Of a stretch of DNA of 64,000 nt, positions 36,706 to 45,562 are shown piece by piece. A model generated the notes under the pieces. It saw only the letters and a program-made list of their open reading frames with translations. It searched no databases and was not told where the DNA came from. Numbering within the stretch: the first letter of the stretch is position 1; every line of letters begins with the position of its first letter. This DNA is from Cyclobacterium plantarum (lineage in GTDB: Bacteria > Bacteroidota > Bacteroidia > Cytophagales > Cyclobacteriaceae). The stretch lies in assembly GCF_011290685.1 (NCBI RefSeq), contig NZ_JAANYN010000004.1, forward strand, positions 62,001-126,000, written 5' to 3'. Position numbers and translations under genes: made by a program.

Positions 36706-37866
36706 ATGTCTTTGATTCAAAGCTGGCGCTGGTTTGGGCCGAATGATCCTGTTTCCTTGCAGGATATTCGCCAGGCCGGCGCCTCTGATGTGGTGTCTGC
36801 CCTGCATCATATTCCACACGGGGAAGTCTGGCCTCTGGATGAAATTCTGGAAAGAAAAAAAATAATTGAAGCAGCCGGACTGGTTTGGTCCGTAGTAGAA
36901 TCTGTCCCGGTGCATGAATCCATAAAAACCAGGGCAAAGGATTGTGAGCAATACCTGGAAAATTACCGAAAAACATTGGATCACCTGGCACAGGCAGGAA
37001 TAGGTCTGGTTTGCTACAATTTTATGCCGGTGTTGGATTGGACAAGAACCGATCTTGCCAGAGAACTTCCATCCGGAGCCAAAGCCTTGTCTTTCGATTG
37101 GGCAGATCTGGCTGCTTTTGACCTGTTTGTCTTAAAAAGAAATAGAGTCGAGGCAGAATATCCCACTTCCCTCCTGGAAAAGGCGCAGCAAAGTTGGATC
37201 GCTATGTCTCCTGAAAGGAAGCAGGAACTGTCCGACATTATCCTTATGGGAGTGCCTACGGAGAAAAGCATGACCTTAGAAGGGCTTACCGCCAGTATTT
37301 CCTTATACCAGACCATTGGAAAGGCGGGCTTGCGTGAAAACCTACTTTACTTTTTACGAAGTATACAAAGTACCTGTGAAAAAGGCGGTATTACCATGAC
37401 CCTGCACCCCGATGACCCACCCTATTCCATTTTGGGTTTGCCCCGTATTGCTACCGGATTGGAAGACCTGAAATTTATTACCGAATCCATCAAGGATTCG
37501 TTCAATGGAATTTGTCTTTGCACAGGATCACTCGGCGCGGGAAAAGAAAATGATTTGCCTGCGATTACTGCAGCCATGGCCGATCGCATTCATTTCGTTC
37601 ATTTGAGGAATGTCAAAAAGGATTCCCTGGGCAATTTCCATGAATCAGACCACCTGGATGGAGATGTGGACATGTATCGCGTCATGAAAATTTTGGTAAG
37701 CACAAACCGAAAGAGAGATAAACCTATTCCATTTCGACCCGATCATGGGCATCAAATGCTGGATGATTTGCAAAAACAAACTATTCCGGGTTATTCGGGT
37801 ATTGGCAGGCTGAAAGGTCTGGCCGAATTGAGGGGGCTGGAATTGGCTTTGGAAAAGTACCTTTAA
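36706..37866 (+). CDS. uxuA: mannonate dehydratase
   Basis: A 386-residue TIM-barrel enzyme, EC 4.2.1.8, converting D-mannonate to 2-keto-3-deoxy-D-gluconate in hexuronate breakdown in the cytoplasm. The N-terminal SWRWFGPNDPVSL and the VVSALHHIPHGEVWP segment are diagnostic. VCYNFMPVLDWTRTDL, the metal-site region TLHPDDPPYSILGLPRI and the IHFVHLRNVKK strand all match UxuA. Length is close to the family's usual 390-400. It lies 32 bp after the oxidoreductase and should be cotranscribed, which makes glucuronate (or a glucuronate-containing glycan) a likely substrate of the cluster. Confidence 0.95.
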   Translation: MSLIQSWRWFGPNDPVSLQDIRQAGASDVVSALHHIPHGEVWPLDEILERKKIIEAAGLVWSVVESVPVHESIKTRAKDCEQYLENYRKTLDHLAQAGIGLVCYNFMPVLDWTRTDLARELPSGAKALSFDWADLAAFDLFVLKRNRVEAEYPTSLLEKAQQSWIAMSPERKQELSDIILMGVPTEKSMTLEGLTASISLYQTIGKAGLRENLLYFLRSIQSTCEKGGITMTLHPDDPPYSILGLPRIATGLEDLKFITESIKDSFNGICLCTGSLGAGKENDLPAITAAMADRIHFVHLRNVKKDSLGNFHESDHLDGDVDMYRVMKILVSTNRKRDKPIPFRPDHGHQMLDDLQKQTIPGYSGIGRLKGLAELRGLELALEKYL

Positions 37867-37897
37867 AAAAGCCAAATTCCCAACGGCGCCATCTGAA

Positions 37898-38722
37898 ATG
37901 ATTTACAAATTAATATTTTACACTTTTCTTCTTGTGCTAAGTACTGGTGCATTGCTGGCACAAAGTATCGAAATGCCAGATAAAGGATTTTGCGCCCATA
38001 GAGGTGCCATGGCCACACATCCTGAAAATACCATTCCCGCTTTTCTGGAAGCCTTACGAGTGGGAGCCCATATGATCGAGCTGGACGTGCAGTTTAGTAG
38101 GGACTCGGCATTGGTGCTGATGCATGATGCTACGGTAGATCGCACCACCAACGGAACTGGAGCCGTAGCTGACTTGACCTTGTCCGAACTAAGAAATCTG
38201 GATGCTGGGAGTTGGAAGGACAGTCGATTTGCCGGTACCCAAATCCCATTACTGGAGGAAGTGCTGCAGCTCATGCCCAGGAATATCTGGTTAAACATTC
38301 ACATAAGAGGGGGACAATCCCTGGGATATAGCGTTGCCCGCCTGCTTGAAGAAAAGGGCAGGACTCATCAGGCATTCCTTGCCGTACAGGAACAATCGCG
38401 TCTTGGTGCCCGAAAGGCATCAGAGTCGATATTGATCTGTAATATGGAAAGGTTAAGCGGAGGTATGGATTATGTAGCTGCTACGATAAATATGGGAGCA
38501 AATTTCATTCAGCTCAGGGGAGAGATCTTTCCTGAGTTCAAGGATTATGTTCGGATGTTACATGAAAAAGGAATCAAAGTAAATTACTTTGGTTCCGATG
38601 ATGTGGGAGTTTTCAAGACTCTTTTTGATTGGGGAGTAGATTTCCCCCTTGTAAACGACATTGCCGCAGCAATGGAGCAGGCCGAAAAATTTGGAATAAA
38701 GAGAATAAAACCTATCTATTGA
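37898..38722 (+). CDS. GDPD-like secreted phosphodiesterase
   Basis: A 274-residue TIM-barrel protein with a signal peptide ending at LLAQ. It belongs to the glycerophosphodiester phosphodiesterase superfamily: H34-R35 in CAHRGAMATHPENTIPAF, E61 and D63 in IELDVQ, and H76-D77 in LMHDATVDRTTNGTG are all kept. The later strand that normally reads I-E-x-K is NIHIRGG here (133-139), so one metal ligand and the lysine are missing, which may change the substrate. It is the last gene of the LacI-linked cluster, 31 bp after uxuA. It could be a true phosphodiesterase or a non-phosphate relative acting on a uronate-linked compound. Confidence 0.85.
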   Translation: MIYKLIFYTFLLVLSTGALLAQSIEMPDKGFCAHRGAMATHPENTIPAFLEALRVGAHMIELDVQFSRDSALVLMHDATVDRTTNGTGAVADLTLSELRNLDAGSWKDSRFAGTQIPLLEEVLQLMPRNIWLNIHIRGGQSLGYSVARLLEEKGRTHQAFLAVQEQSRLGARKASESILICNMERLSGGMDYVAATINMGANFIQLRGEIFPEFKDYVRMLHEKGIKVNYFGSDDVGVFKTLFDWGVDFPLVNDIAAAMEQAEKFGIKRIKPIY

Positions 38723-38966
38723 TTGAAGGCAATTTTAGTTTATGTAAAACATTTGAATTTTTTCGGGAAAGATCACAGCATTCAGTAGATAGATGGACAT
38801 ATCTACAAGATGCCAATCGGGCAATGGGGGATTTTTCCGGAATCCAGATATGAATATGTCTGATGGATTTTCCACAGATAACCTGCTTTTTTGATCCAAA
38901 ATTAATTACGGCAATTCCGGTAATGGGTTTAATTCCTATTTTTGCGGTCAACCATTTTCATCAACC

Positions 38967-40220
38967 ATGATCCGATCCCTTTTATCTTTACAGCTGTTTG
39001 TACTTTGTTTTATTTTTTCATGGACCTGTCAGCCCCTCAAAGCGCAGGATACCTTATCTTCAGACAGCTTACAGGCAATGATCGATGCACCTACCCAGTT
39101 TACTCAGGTGCCCTATTTTACTTTTGGGAAAGGACTTGGGCTAATTTCACCAGACAGTGTTTTTGCCTTGAATATTCGGTTTAGGATTCAAAACAGGGCG
39201 GTTTTTAATTTTAATGATGGCGACCCAGCAAATATTGAAGGGAAAGTGCGGCGACTCAGGCTTCGCTTTGACGGCTTTGTTTACCATCCCAGGGTAACCT
39301 ATGTGATTCAGCTATCCTTCACTCCTGAAGACATGGACTGGGAAAGAACCCAATTTCCAAATATCCTCAGGGATGCCATGATTTTTTACAAGGTCAATAA
39401 AAACCTTACTTTGGGACTGGGACAGACCAAGCTTCCTGGAAACCGTCAAAGAGTAAACAGCTCAGGAGATTTACAATTTGTGGACCGTAGCATCGTCAAC
39501 GCTACGCTCAATGTGGACAGGGACTTCGGAATCCAGGCGAAATATGCCCGCCAATTGAAAAATAAATTTCATTATGTGCTTTTGGGAGCGATCAGTACCG
39601 GGAAGGGAAGGAATTTTTTCCAGGAAGTTTCGGAGTTATCTTATACGGGAAGAATTGAACTGTTGCCCTTCGGCCTTTTCGAAGCCTTTGGGGATTACTT
39701 TGAGGGTGATTTGATGCGTGAGAAAACGCCTAAATTATCCATTGGGATGACTCTGAATCAAAATTACAATACCCTAAGGACGGGCGGTCAAATCGGAGTT
39801 TTATTGTATCAACCTACTGATATGACTACCTATATGAGTGATTGGTTGTTTAAATACAGGGGCTTTGCCTTCGCCAGTGAATTTTTGTACCGTACCTCTG
39901 AAAATCCGCTGACCTTCAATGATGAAAATGATGTAAGGTATGTTTACAATGGCCTGGGCCAAAATTTTCAGGCCAGTTATCTCTTGCCCAATGACCTGGA
40001 GTTTGCCGGAAGATACACCCGCCTGAATCCAAGAGGGCAGGTCAGGCTTTATGAACCCGATTTACAGCACATTACAGTTGGACTTACAAGATACCTTCGG
40101 GGTCACAGATTAAAGCTCCAGAGCGATTTTACCTATGAGTTATTAGGAACTTACGGTGAAAGGCCAAACCCTGCAAGGAATAATTTCATTTGGCGGTTTC
40201 AGGTGGAATTAGGTATTTAA
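38967..40220 (+). CDS. outer-membrane porin of the phosphate-selective (OprO/OprP-like) type
   Basis: A 417-residue outer-membrane protein with a signal peptide ending near LKAQ. The pattern of alternating strands, VRRLRLRFDGFVYHPRVTY..QLSF, then NLTLGLGQTKLPGNRQRV, FVDRSIVNATLNVDRDFG and VGLTRYLRGHRLKLQSDFTYE, matches the OprO/OprP family of trimeric porins. The last strand ends in a hydrophobic residue (VELGI), as usual for BAM substrates. In Bacteroidota this fold is not necessarily phosphate-specific. It stands between the GDPD-like gene and the first sigma factor, with 244 and 206 bp gaps. Confidence 0.85.
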   Translation: MIRSLLSLQLFVLCFIFSWTCQPLKAQDTLSSDSLQAMIDAPTQFTQVPYFTFGKGLGLISPDSVFALNIRFRIQNRAVFNFNDGDPANIEGKVRRLRLRFDGFVYHPRVTYVIQLSFTPEDMDWERTQFPNILRDAMIFYKVNKNLTLGLGQTKLPGNRQRVNSSGDLQFVDRSIVNATLNVDRDFGIQAKYARQLKNKFHYVLLGAISTGKGRNFFQEVSELSYTGRIELLPFGLFEAFGDYFEGDLMREKTPKLSIGMTLNQNYNTLRTGGQIGVLLYQPTDMTTYMSDWLFKYRGFAFASEFLYRTSENPLTFNDENDVRYVYNGLGQNFQASYLLPNDLEFAGRYTRLNPRGQVRLYEPDLQHITVGLTRYLRGHRLKLQSDFTYELLGTYGERPNPARNNFIWRFQVELGI

Positions 40221-40426
40221 AATCCCGATTTACGGCTTAGGGTACATCTTACTGGTAACCTTTGCTTCACTGCATTTCCCGGTATTATCGGCCATTCAGG
40301 AGGGGGATCCTTTTTTGCGCTACAAAAACTTTTGGGATTTGAAGAAAATGGTGATGATCCGTTATTTTTAAACTTTACCATTTTTTGATTCGCAAAAAAA
40401 CTCTAAATTGATGTTCTTTGACAAGC

Positions 40427-41014
40427 ATGTCCCCAACCAAAATAACCGATAAAGCCCTATGTGAGGCCTTGTGTCAGCAAGACAGAAAAGCCTTTGATAC
40501 CATTTACGAAAGGTATTGGAAGCGATTATATAGGTATGCCTTCAAGATTCTGGAAGACCAGTTGGCTTGCGAAGATATTGTTCAGGAAGTTTTTTTAAGT
40601 TTATGGGAAAGCGCCCAAAGTAAAGAAATAGTTCATCTGGAGGCTTATTTGTTCCGGGCAGTCAAATTTCAGGTGTTGAATATGATCCGGAACCTGAAGC
40701 AAACATCAGATTTGGAAACTATTTTTTTACATCTTCCCGACCAACTTGGAGCAGATCATTTTGTGAAATATGAAGAGGTAGATAATATATTGAAAAGGAG
40801 TGTTCATGCGCTTCCTGAAAAGTGCAAAGAGGTATTTCGGTTGAGTCGGGATGCAGAATTGTCCAACCAGGAAATCGCCATGCTGATGAATATCTCAGTG
40901 AGAACGGTGGAAGCCCATTTATATAAAGCGTTAAAATCCATTAAAAAAAATCTTGGCCAAATATATGTATGGTTGTGTCTGATTTCGGATGGTCTTATTT
41001 TACTTATATTTTGA
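40427..41014 (+). CDS. ECF RNA polymerase sigma factor (sigma/FecR/Sus unit 1)
   Basis: A 195-residue ECF sigma factor. Region 2 covers about 20-85 (AFDTIYERYWKRLYRYAFKIL, then the ACEDIVQEVFLSLWE segment) and region 4 covers about 125-175 (LPEKCKEVFRLSRD and the helix-turn-helix LSNQEIAMLMNISVRTVEAH). It starts the sigma-FecR-SusC-SusD series, so it likely switches on its own unit when the anti-sigma releases it. I take the ATG at 40427; the frame also offers a TTG three codons earlier. The C-terminus ends in a hydrophobic tail (VWLCLISDGLILLIF), seen in several sigma factors of this kind. Confidence 0.93.
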   Translation: MSPTKITDKALCEALCQQDRKAFDTIYERYWKRLYRYAFKILEDQLACEDIVQEVFLSLWESAQSKEIVHLEAYLFRAVKFQVLNMIRNLKQTSDLETIFLHLPDQLGADHFVKYEEVDNILKRSVHALPEKCKEVFRLSRDAELSNQEIAMLMNISVRTVEAHLYKALKSIKKNLGQIYVWLCLISDGLILLIF

Positions 41015-41161
41015 ATTAATTAATATTTATACCATTTAATTCTTTTTATATCTTTTCTGTCTTAGCTAAAATTGGCTGTTTCTCCATTTTATATTTTTTT
41101 TTTCGCCTTGCATGTAAGTGTTTTCCAGATTAAGGGTACTTTCCTTTAGAAGCTATATGAT

Positions 41162-42133
41162 ATGGAGAAAAGAGAATTCCTCAGGCTGCTTAGAAAAAGA
41201 AACAAGGGTGAGCTGGATCAAATAGAAGAAGCAAAACTGCTCCGAATTATGGACCAGCTTCAGCACCGGGAGTTGGACTGGGAAATGGAAACTCGCGAAG
41301 AAACAGAAATCAAATACAGAATAAAATCGGCAATCTATGAACGCCTTAATACCCGAAATGCTTCCCCACATTTCGGTTGGGGAAAAATAAAATGGGCTGC
41401 ATCACTTTTGTTATTTATGGGCCTGGCCTTCCTGATCTACCAGGTGCAGGATACCAAACCTGGCATTGAATGGGAGGAAAGGACCACCAATGAACGGCAA
41501 AAGGCTACCATCACGCTTCCGGATGGCAGCATAGCCTATTTAAATACCAATACCACCCTGAGATTTCCCAAAAGATTTATCAATGGAAAGAGGGAAGTCG
41601 AGCTGCTTGGTGAGGCTTTTTTTCAGGTGGTAAAACAGAATGGAGCATCCTTTGGAGTGAATAGCCAGGGGATAAAAACGGTAGTGTTAGGAACGGCATT
41701 TAATGTCAGGGCACATCAGGATTCGGCAGTAAGGGTGGCGGTGCAAAGTGGAAAGGTAGCTGTTTTTCATCAGGATTCGGACATTAAGGAGCCTGGGCTG
41801 GAGCTACTCCCCAGGCAAATGGCCACAGCCAATCCTGATGTCGAAAGCTTTATTGTGGAGGAAATGGATTCAGATTCCTTTCTGGATTGGAAAGCAAAAT
41901 CCATATCCTTTGATATGGAACCCTTTGATGAAGTGATACAGCGGCTTGCTTCCATATACAATTACAAGGTCGAGTTGGTAGGAAAGGGAATGGATCAATG
42001 TCAGATCAAGGCGACCTATGCCAATGGGAACTTGTTTGCCGTATTGTACGGACTGAAAAATCTGGCGGAATTTGAAGTGGAAAACACCGGTGAAAGGGCA
42101 CTGAAAATAACCTATAAAAAATGTAAAATTTAA
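41162..42133 (+). CDS. FecR family anti-sigma factor (unit 1)
   Basis: A 323-residue inner-membrane anti-sigma protein. The cytoplasmic N-terminal part (1-75) binds the sigma factor, a single helix (about 78-96, WAASLLLFMGLAFLIYQV) spans the membrane and the periplasmic FecR domain shows ATITLPDGSIAYLNTNTTL and VELLGEAFFQVV. The C-terminal DUF4974-type segment (SFDMEPFDEVIQRLASIYNY) completes it. It should receive the signal from the SusC-type receptor through the receptor's STN domain. It follows the sigma gene by 147 bp. Confidence 0.93.
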   Translation: MEKREFLRLLRKRNKGELDQIEEAKLLRIMDQLQHRELDWEMETREETEIKYRIKSAIYERLNTRNASPHFGWGKIKWAASLLLFMGLAFLIYQVQDTKPGIEWEERTTNERQKATITLPDGSIAYLNTNTTLRFPKRFINGKREVELLGEAFFQVVKQNGASFGVNSQGIKTVVLGTAFNVRAHQDSAVRVAVQSGKVAVFHQDSDIKEPGLELLPRQMATANPDVESFIVEEMDSDSFLDWKAKSISFDMEPFDEVIQRLASIYNYKVELVGKGMDQCQIKATYANGNLFAVLYGLKNLAEFEVENTGERALKITYKKCKI

Positions 42134-42177
42134 AAATTAACAGCCTATGTGATAAGCGCAAATTACATTCAAAAAAA

Positions 42178-42226
42178 TCCGGAACTGCTGCAACAGTCCC
42201 GGACCGGAATTGGTGGTGAAACCACC
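42178..42226 (+). promoter_or_regulatory. two stem-loops in the susC leader (unit 1)
   Basis: The first has a 10-bp stem with one mismatch, TCCGGAACTG (42178-42187) with CAGTCCCGGA (42194-42203), and a 6-base loop CTGCAA. The second is GGTGGT-GAA-ACCACC (42212-42226). They lie 27-75 bp before the susC start with no T run, so a leader RNA structure is more likely than a terminator. A hairpin of the same geometry precedes the other susC gene. Confidence 0.6.
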
Positions 42227-42252
42227 TTGTTTAACAATAAACAATTAAAATT

Positions 42253-45200
42253 ATGAAAAATAATTTACTAAGGCTAATTGTGCTTTACTCCAAACAAACC
42301 TTAAAGTATTTTCTGTTACAATTACTTGTTATTCAGGTAATTATGGCAGAAACAGGTTCCAGTCAGAGCATGGAGGACTATCATGTCCAATTACAAAGCA
42401 AAAACCAGAAACTGGTCAACGTGTTGGCAGATCTGGAGCGGCAGACCGATTTTGTGTTTGCCTACAACCAGGAGGTGGAAAGGGACAGGTCCCGAATTAC
42501 CCTCAATTTATCTACAGACCTTAAAACCATGCTTAAAAAAATCACCGAACAGGTCGATTATGATTTCAAGCGGGTAAACGAACAGATTTATGTGGTAAAG
42601 AGTGAGGTTAGGATGGTATCTTCTGAGACAAGCCGAATGCGGGTTGATAACAGAAAATGGCTGGATATCGAAATATCCGGAACAGTAACTGACCAAAATG
42701 GCGATCCCATTCCAGGTGCAACGATCTCCATTCCGGGGACATCTGTTGGGACCGTTACCGACCTGAATGGAAATTACAGATTAAATGTACCTGACGGAGC
42801 TACGGTAGTGTTTTCTTTCATTGGTTACCAATCGAAGCGCATTGAAATTGGTGATCAAAGTATATTAAATGTAATTTTGATGCCCGATGTTACCTCGCTC
42901 GAGGAAATTGTGGTGGTTGGTTACGGCACCCAGGAGAAAAAGGACATTACCGGGTCGGTTGCATCCGTGAAAAGCGATGACTTCAACAAAGGTATTATGA
43001 ACTCCCCTGGACAGCTTTTGCAGGGCAAAGTAGCTGGTGTCAATGTAACTTCTTCCAGCGGCGCCCCCGGCAGTGGGCAGCGGATCGTCATCCGCGGACA
43101 GGGTAGCATCAGGCAGGGTACCGGCCCCTTGTTTGTAGTTGACGGTTTTCCCCTGGGACTTGCGGGTACGGGAGGTGCAGACAGTCCTTTGAATTTTTTA
43201 AATCCTGAAGATATCGAGTCGATCGACGTGTTGAAAGACGCTTCCGCAACTGCCATATATGGTGCCCGTGGTGCCAATGGTGTCGTAATTATCACCACAA
43301 AGAAAGGCTCGGCAGGTGTCTCTAAAGTTTCCGTGAATAGCAATTTCGGTGTATCCAACATGGCGAGAGAGATACCCGTCTTTTCTGCGGACGAGTTTCG
43401 TCAACAGGTCAATGCAGTGGAAGGTATATTGGAAGATAGGGGTGGCAATACCTATTGGCAGGATGAACTGACGCGGACTGCGTTTACCAACGACCATAAC
43501 ATGGTTTTTCAGGGAGGAAGCCAGAATTTTAATTATCGGGCATCGCTCGGGTATCTCGATCAGCAGGGTATTGTCCTCAATACCGGGTTCAAAAGATACA
43601 GCGGAAGGATCGGGGCCACACAAAAATTATGGGATGGTCGGTTAAGTATAGATTTCAATCTTGGTTCAAGCATTGAAAAAGGTGAAAATGCACCACAAGG
43701 TCGCCTGGTTTCTGAAATGCTGGAATTCAACCCCACCTATCCCGCTCGCGACGCCAATGGCGATCCGGTTAGATATCCGGACCTGATGAATCCGCTATAT
43801 ACCGCAGAATTGTATACGAACTTCAGAGAAACGAGGCGCACGCTTTTAAGTATTTCACCTTCCCTTGAAATAATGGAAGGTCTGGTGTACAAAGTAAATT
43901 TAGGATATGACACCCGATCAAGTGCTTCTGATAATCAAAACATGCCCAACATGGACCCATTTGAAGAAGGGCGTTTGGAGCAGGGGTTCTCAGATGGTGA
44001 AAACACACTGATCGAAAATTATTTGACCTACAATTTCGGTATTGGAACCGACCATGGCTTTACCGTAATGGCCGGACACTCCTACCAAAGAATCTACAAC
44101 AGGTCGAGATTCTGGAGCGTGGATCTTTTCAGCGACAATGGTATAGAACCACGCTATAATCCCGGTCTTGGGCAGCGGTTGAACCTGGTGGACAACCCCC
44201 CGGGTGGATCGGCCAATATCAATGAGCTGCAGTCGTTTTTCGGAAGAGCCAATTACGATTTCCGGGACAAATACATGGTTACGGCAACAATTCGTGCAGA
44301 TGGATCCTCCAAATTCGGGGCGAACAATAAGTACGGGACATTCCCCTCATTTGCAGCCGGTTGGCGATTGTCCGAGGAGGCATTTTTGCAGTCGTCACCG
44401 TTTAGCGAGTTGAAACTCCGGGTTGGTTGGGGGCAGACCGGTAATCAGGAAATTCCCAACAAGATCACGAAGGCATCGTACACTACGCGGATATCGAACC
44501 AGGATAGCTACCCCCTGGGTGGGCAGGAGCCACCCTACACAGCCGGAACGGCCTTTGTTCGACTGGCAAATCCCGACCTGCAGTGGGAGGTTTCTACGCA
44601 AACGAATGTGGGCGTTGATTTTGAGTTGTTCGAAGGCGCACTCTCAGGAACAGTAGATTATTTCAATAAGGTCTCCAATAATATCTTATTAGAAGTGAAG
44701 CCACCAGACCCAATTCAGCCTGCCACGGATTACTGGACCAATGTCGAGGATATGCGGATAATCAACAAGGGTCTGGAGATTGCACTGAATTATCAAAAAC
44801 GCACTGAGGGTGGATTAACTTACAGCATTGGGGGTAATGCTACGTTCATCAACAATGAGGTGCAGGACTCGCCCTTCACGATCGTAACAACAGGTAGTGC
44901 GGAGGGATCGGGACTTACAGGTGCCACAATAAACGGTTTGATCAATGGTCATCCGATCGGTACTTTTTACATGCAAAGGTTCATTGGTATAGGCTCGGAT
45001 GGCTTATCGATATTTGAGGATTCTGAAGACGGCGGGCGAATGGTTGTAGGCAGCGCCTTGCCGGATATGACCTATAATTTCTTCCTGAATTTCAATTACA
45101 AGAATTTTGACCTCGGCATGAATTTCAACGGCGTATCAGGCAATATGGTTTACAACAATACGGCGATGAATAAATTCTACAAGGCAAAATTAGCTAACTC

Positions 45201-45540
45201 CCTCAATACGACCGATAAAGCTGTGGAGTTTCCCGAAGAGAGTACCATCAATTCTTCGTCCGTTTCTACAAGGTATCTGGAAAATGGTTCCTTCTTTCGC
45301 CTGAACAATATGACCTTGGGGTACAATTTCAATACCGATGCCCTCGGTATCGCAAGTTGGGCGAAAGAATTGCGCTTATCGTTGACTGGACAGAATCTAT
45401 TCCTCATCACAGAATACACGGGGTTTGATCCGGAAGTGAATCAGGATCGCTCGGTGGATGGGATTCAGTCGGCCGGGATCGACCTGAACGGTTATCCGCG
45501 GGCCAGGACATTTGTTATGTCGCTCAACGTATCTTTTTAA
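42253..45540 (+). CDS. SusC/RagA family TonB-dependent receptor (unit 1)
   Basis: A 1095-residue outer-membrane transporter for oligosaccharides or similar ligands. After a signal region (to about 35) come an STN domain (about 45-118) for talking to FecR, a carboxypeptidase-like regulatory domain (IEISGTVTDQNGDPIPGATI, about 136-225), the SusC signature LEEIVVVGYGTQEKKDITGS, the plug (LLQGKVAGVNV..., RGANGVVIITTKKG) and the beta-barrel, which ends with MSLNVSF. Downstream SusD completes the pair. The 5' third has the AT-rich composition of the surroundings, while most of the body from about 42950 is richer in GC (sampled 31 of 60 bases at 44401-44460 against 18 of 60 at 42301-42360). Confidence 0.95.
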   Translation: MKNNLLRLIVLYSKQTLKYFLLQLLVIQVIMAETGSSQSMEDYHVQLQSKNQKLVNVLADLERQTDFVFAYNQEVERDRSRITLNLSTDLKTMLKKITEQVDYDFKRVNEQIYVVKSEVRMVSSETSRMRVDNRKWLDIEISGTVTDQNGDPIPGATISIPGTSVGTVTDLNGNYRLNVPDGATVVFSFIGYQSKRIEIGDQSILNVILMPDVTSLEEIVVVGYGTQEKKDITGSVASVKSDDFNKGIMNSPGQLLQGKVAGVNVTSSSGAPGSGQRIVIRGQGSIRQGTGPLFVVDGFPLGLAGTGGADSPLNFLNPEDIESIDVLKDASATAIYGARGANGVVIITTKKGSAGVSKVSVNSNFGVSNMAREIPVFSADEFRQQVNAVEGILEDRGGNTYWQDELTRTAFTNDHNMVFQGGSQNFNYRASLGYLDQQGIVLNTGFKRYSGRIGATQKLWDGRLSIDFNLGSSIEKGENAPQGRLVSEMLEFNPTYPARDANGDPVRYPDLMNPLYTAELYTNFRETRRTLLSISPSLEIMEGLVYKVNLGYDTRSSASDNQNMPNMDPFEEGRLEQGFSDGENTLIENYLTYNFGIGTDHGFTVMAGHSYQRIYNRSRFWSVDLFSDNGIEPRYNPGLGQRLNLVDNPPGGSANINELQSFFGRANYDFRDKYMVTATIRADGSSKFGANNKYGTFPSFAAGWRLSEEAFLQSSPFSELKLRVGWGQTGNQEIPNKITKASYTTRISNQDSYPLGGQEPPYTAGTAFVRLANPDLQWEVSTQTNVGVDFELFEGALSGTVDYFNKVSNNILLEVKPPDPIQPATDYWTNVEDMRIINKGLEIALNYQKRTEGGLTYSIGGNATFINNEVQDSPFTIVTTGSAEGSGLTGATINGLINGHPIGTFYMQRFIGIGSDGLSIFEDSEDGGRMVVGSALPDMTYNFFLNFNYKNFDLGMNFNGVSGNMVYNNTAMNKFYKAKLANSLNTTDKAVEFPEESTINSSSVSTRYLENGSFFRLNNMTLGYNFNTDALGIASWAKELRLSLTGQNLFLITEYTGFDPEVNQDRSVDGIQSAGIDLNGYPRARTFVMSLNVSF

Positions 45541-45562
45541 TTAACCAAAAGTGAATAGTACC

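Noticed and set aside
40213-40371. Open frame after the porin gene reading like a signal peptide (GYILLVTFASLHFPVLSA) and a short tail
   Set aside because: There is no ATG or GTG start upstream of the hydrophobic part, it is short, and it matches no family I know. It could be a gene remnant, but the evidence is too thin to list.
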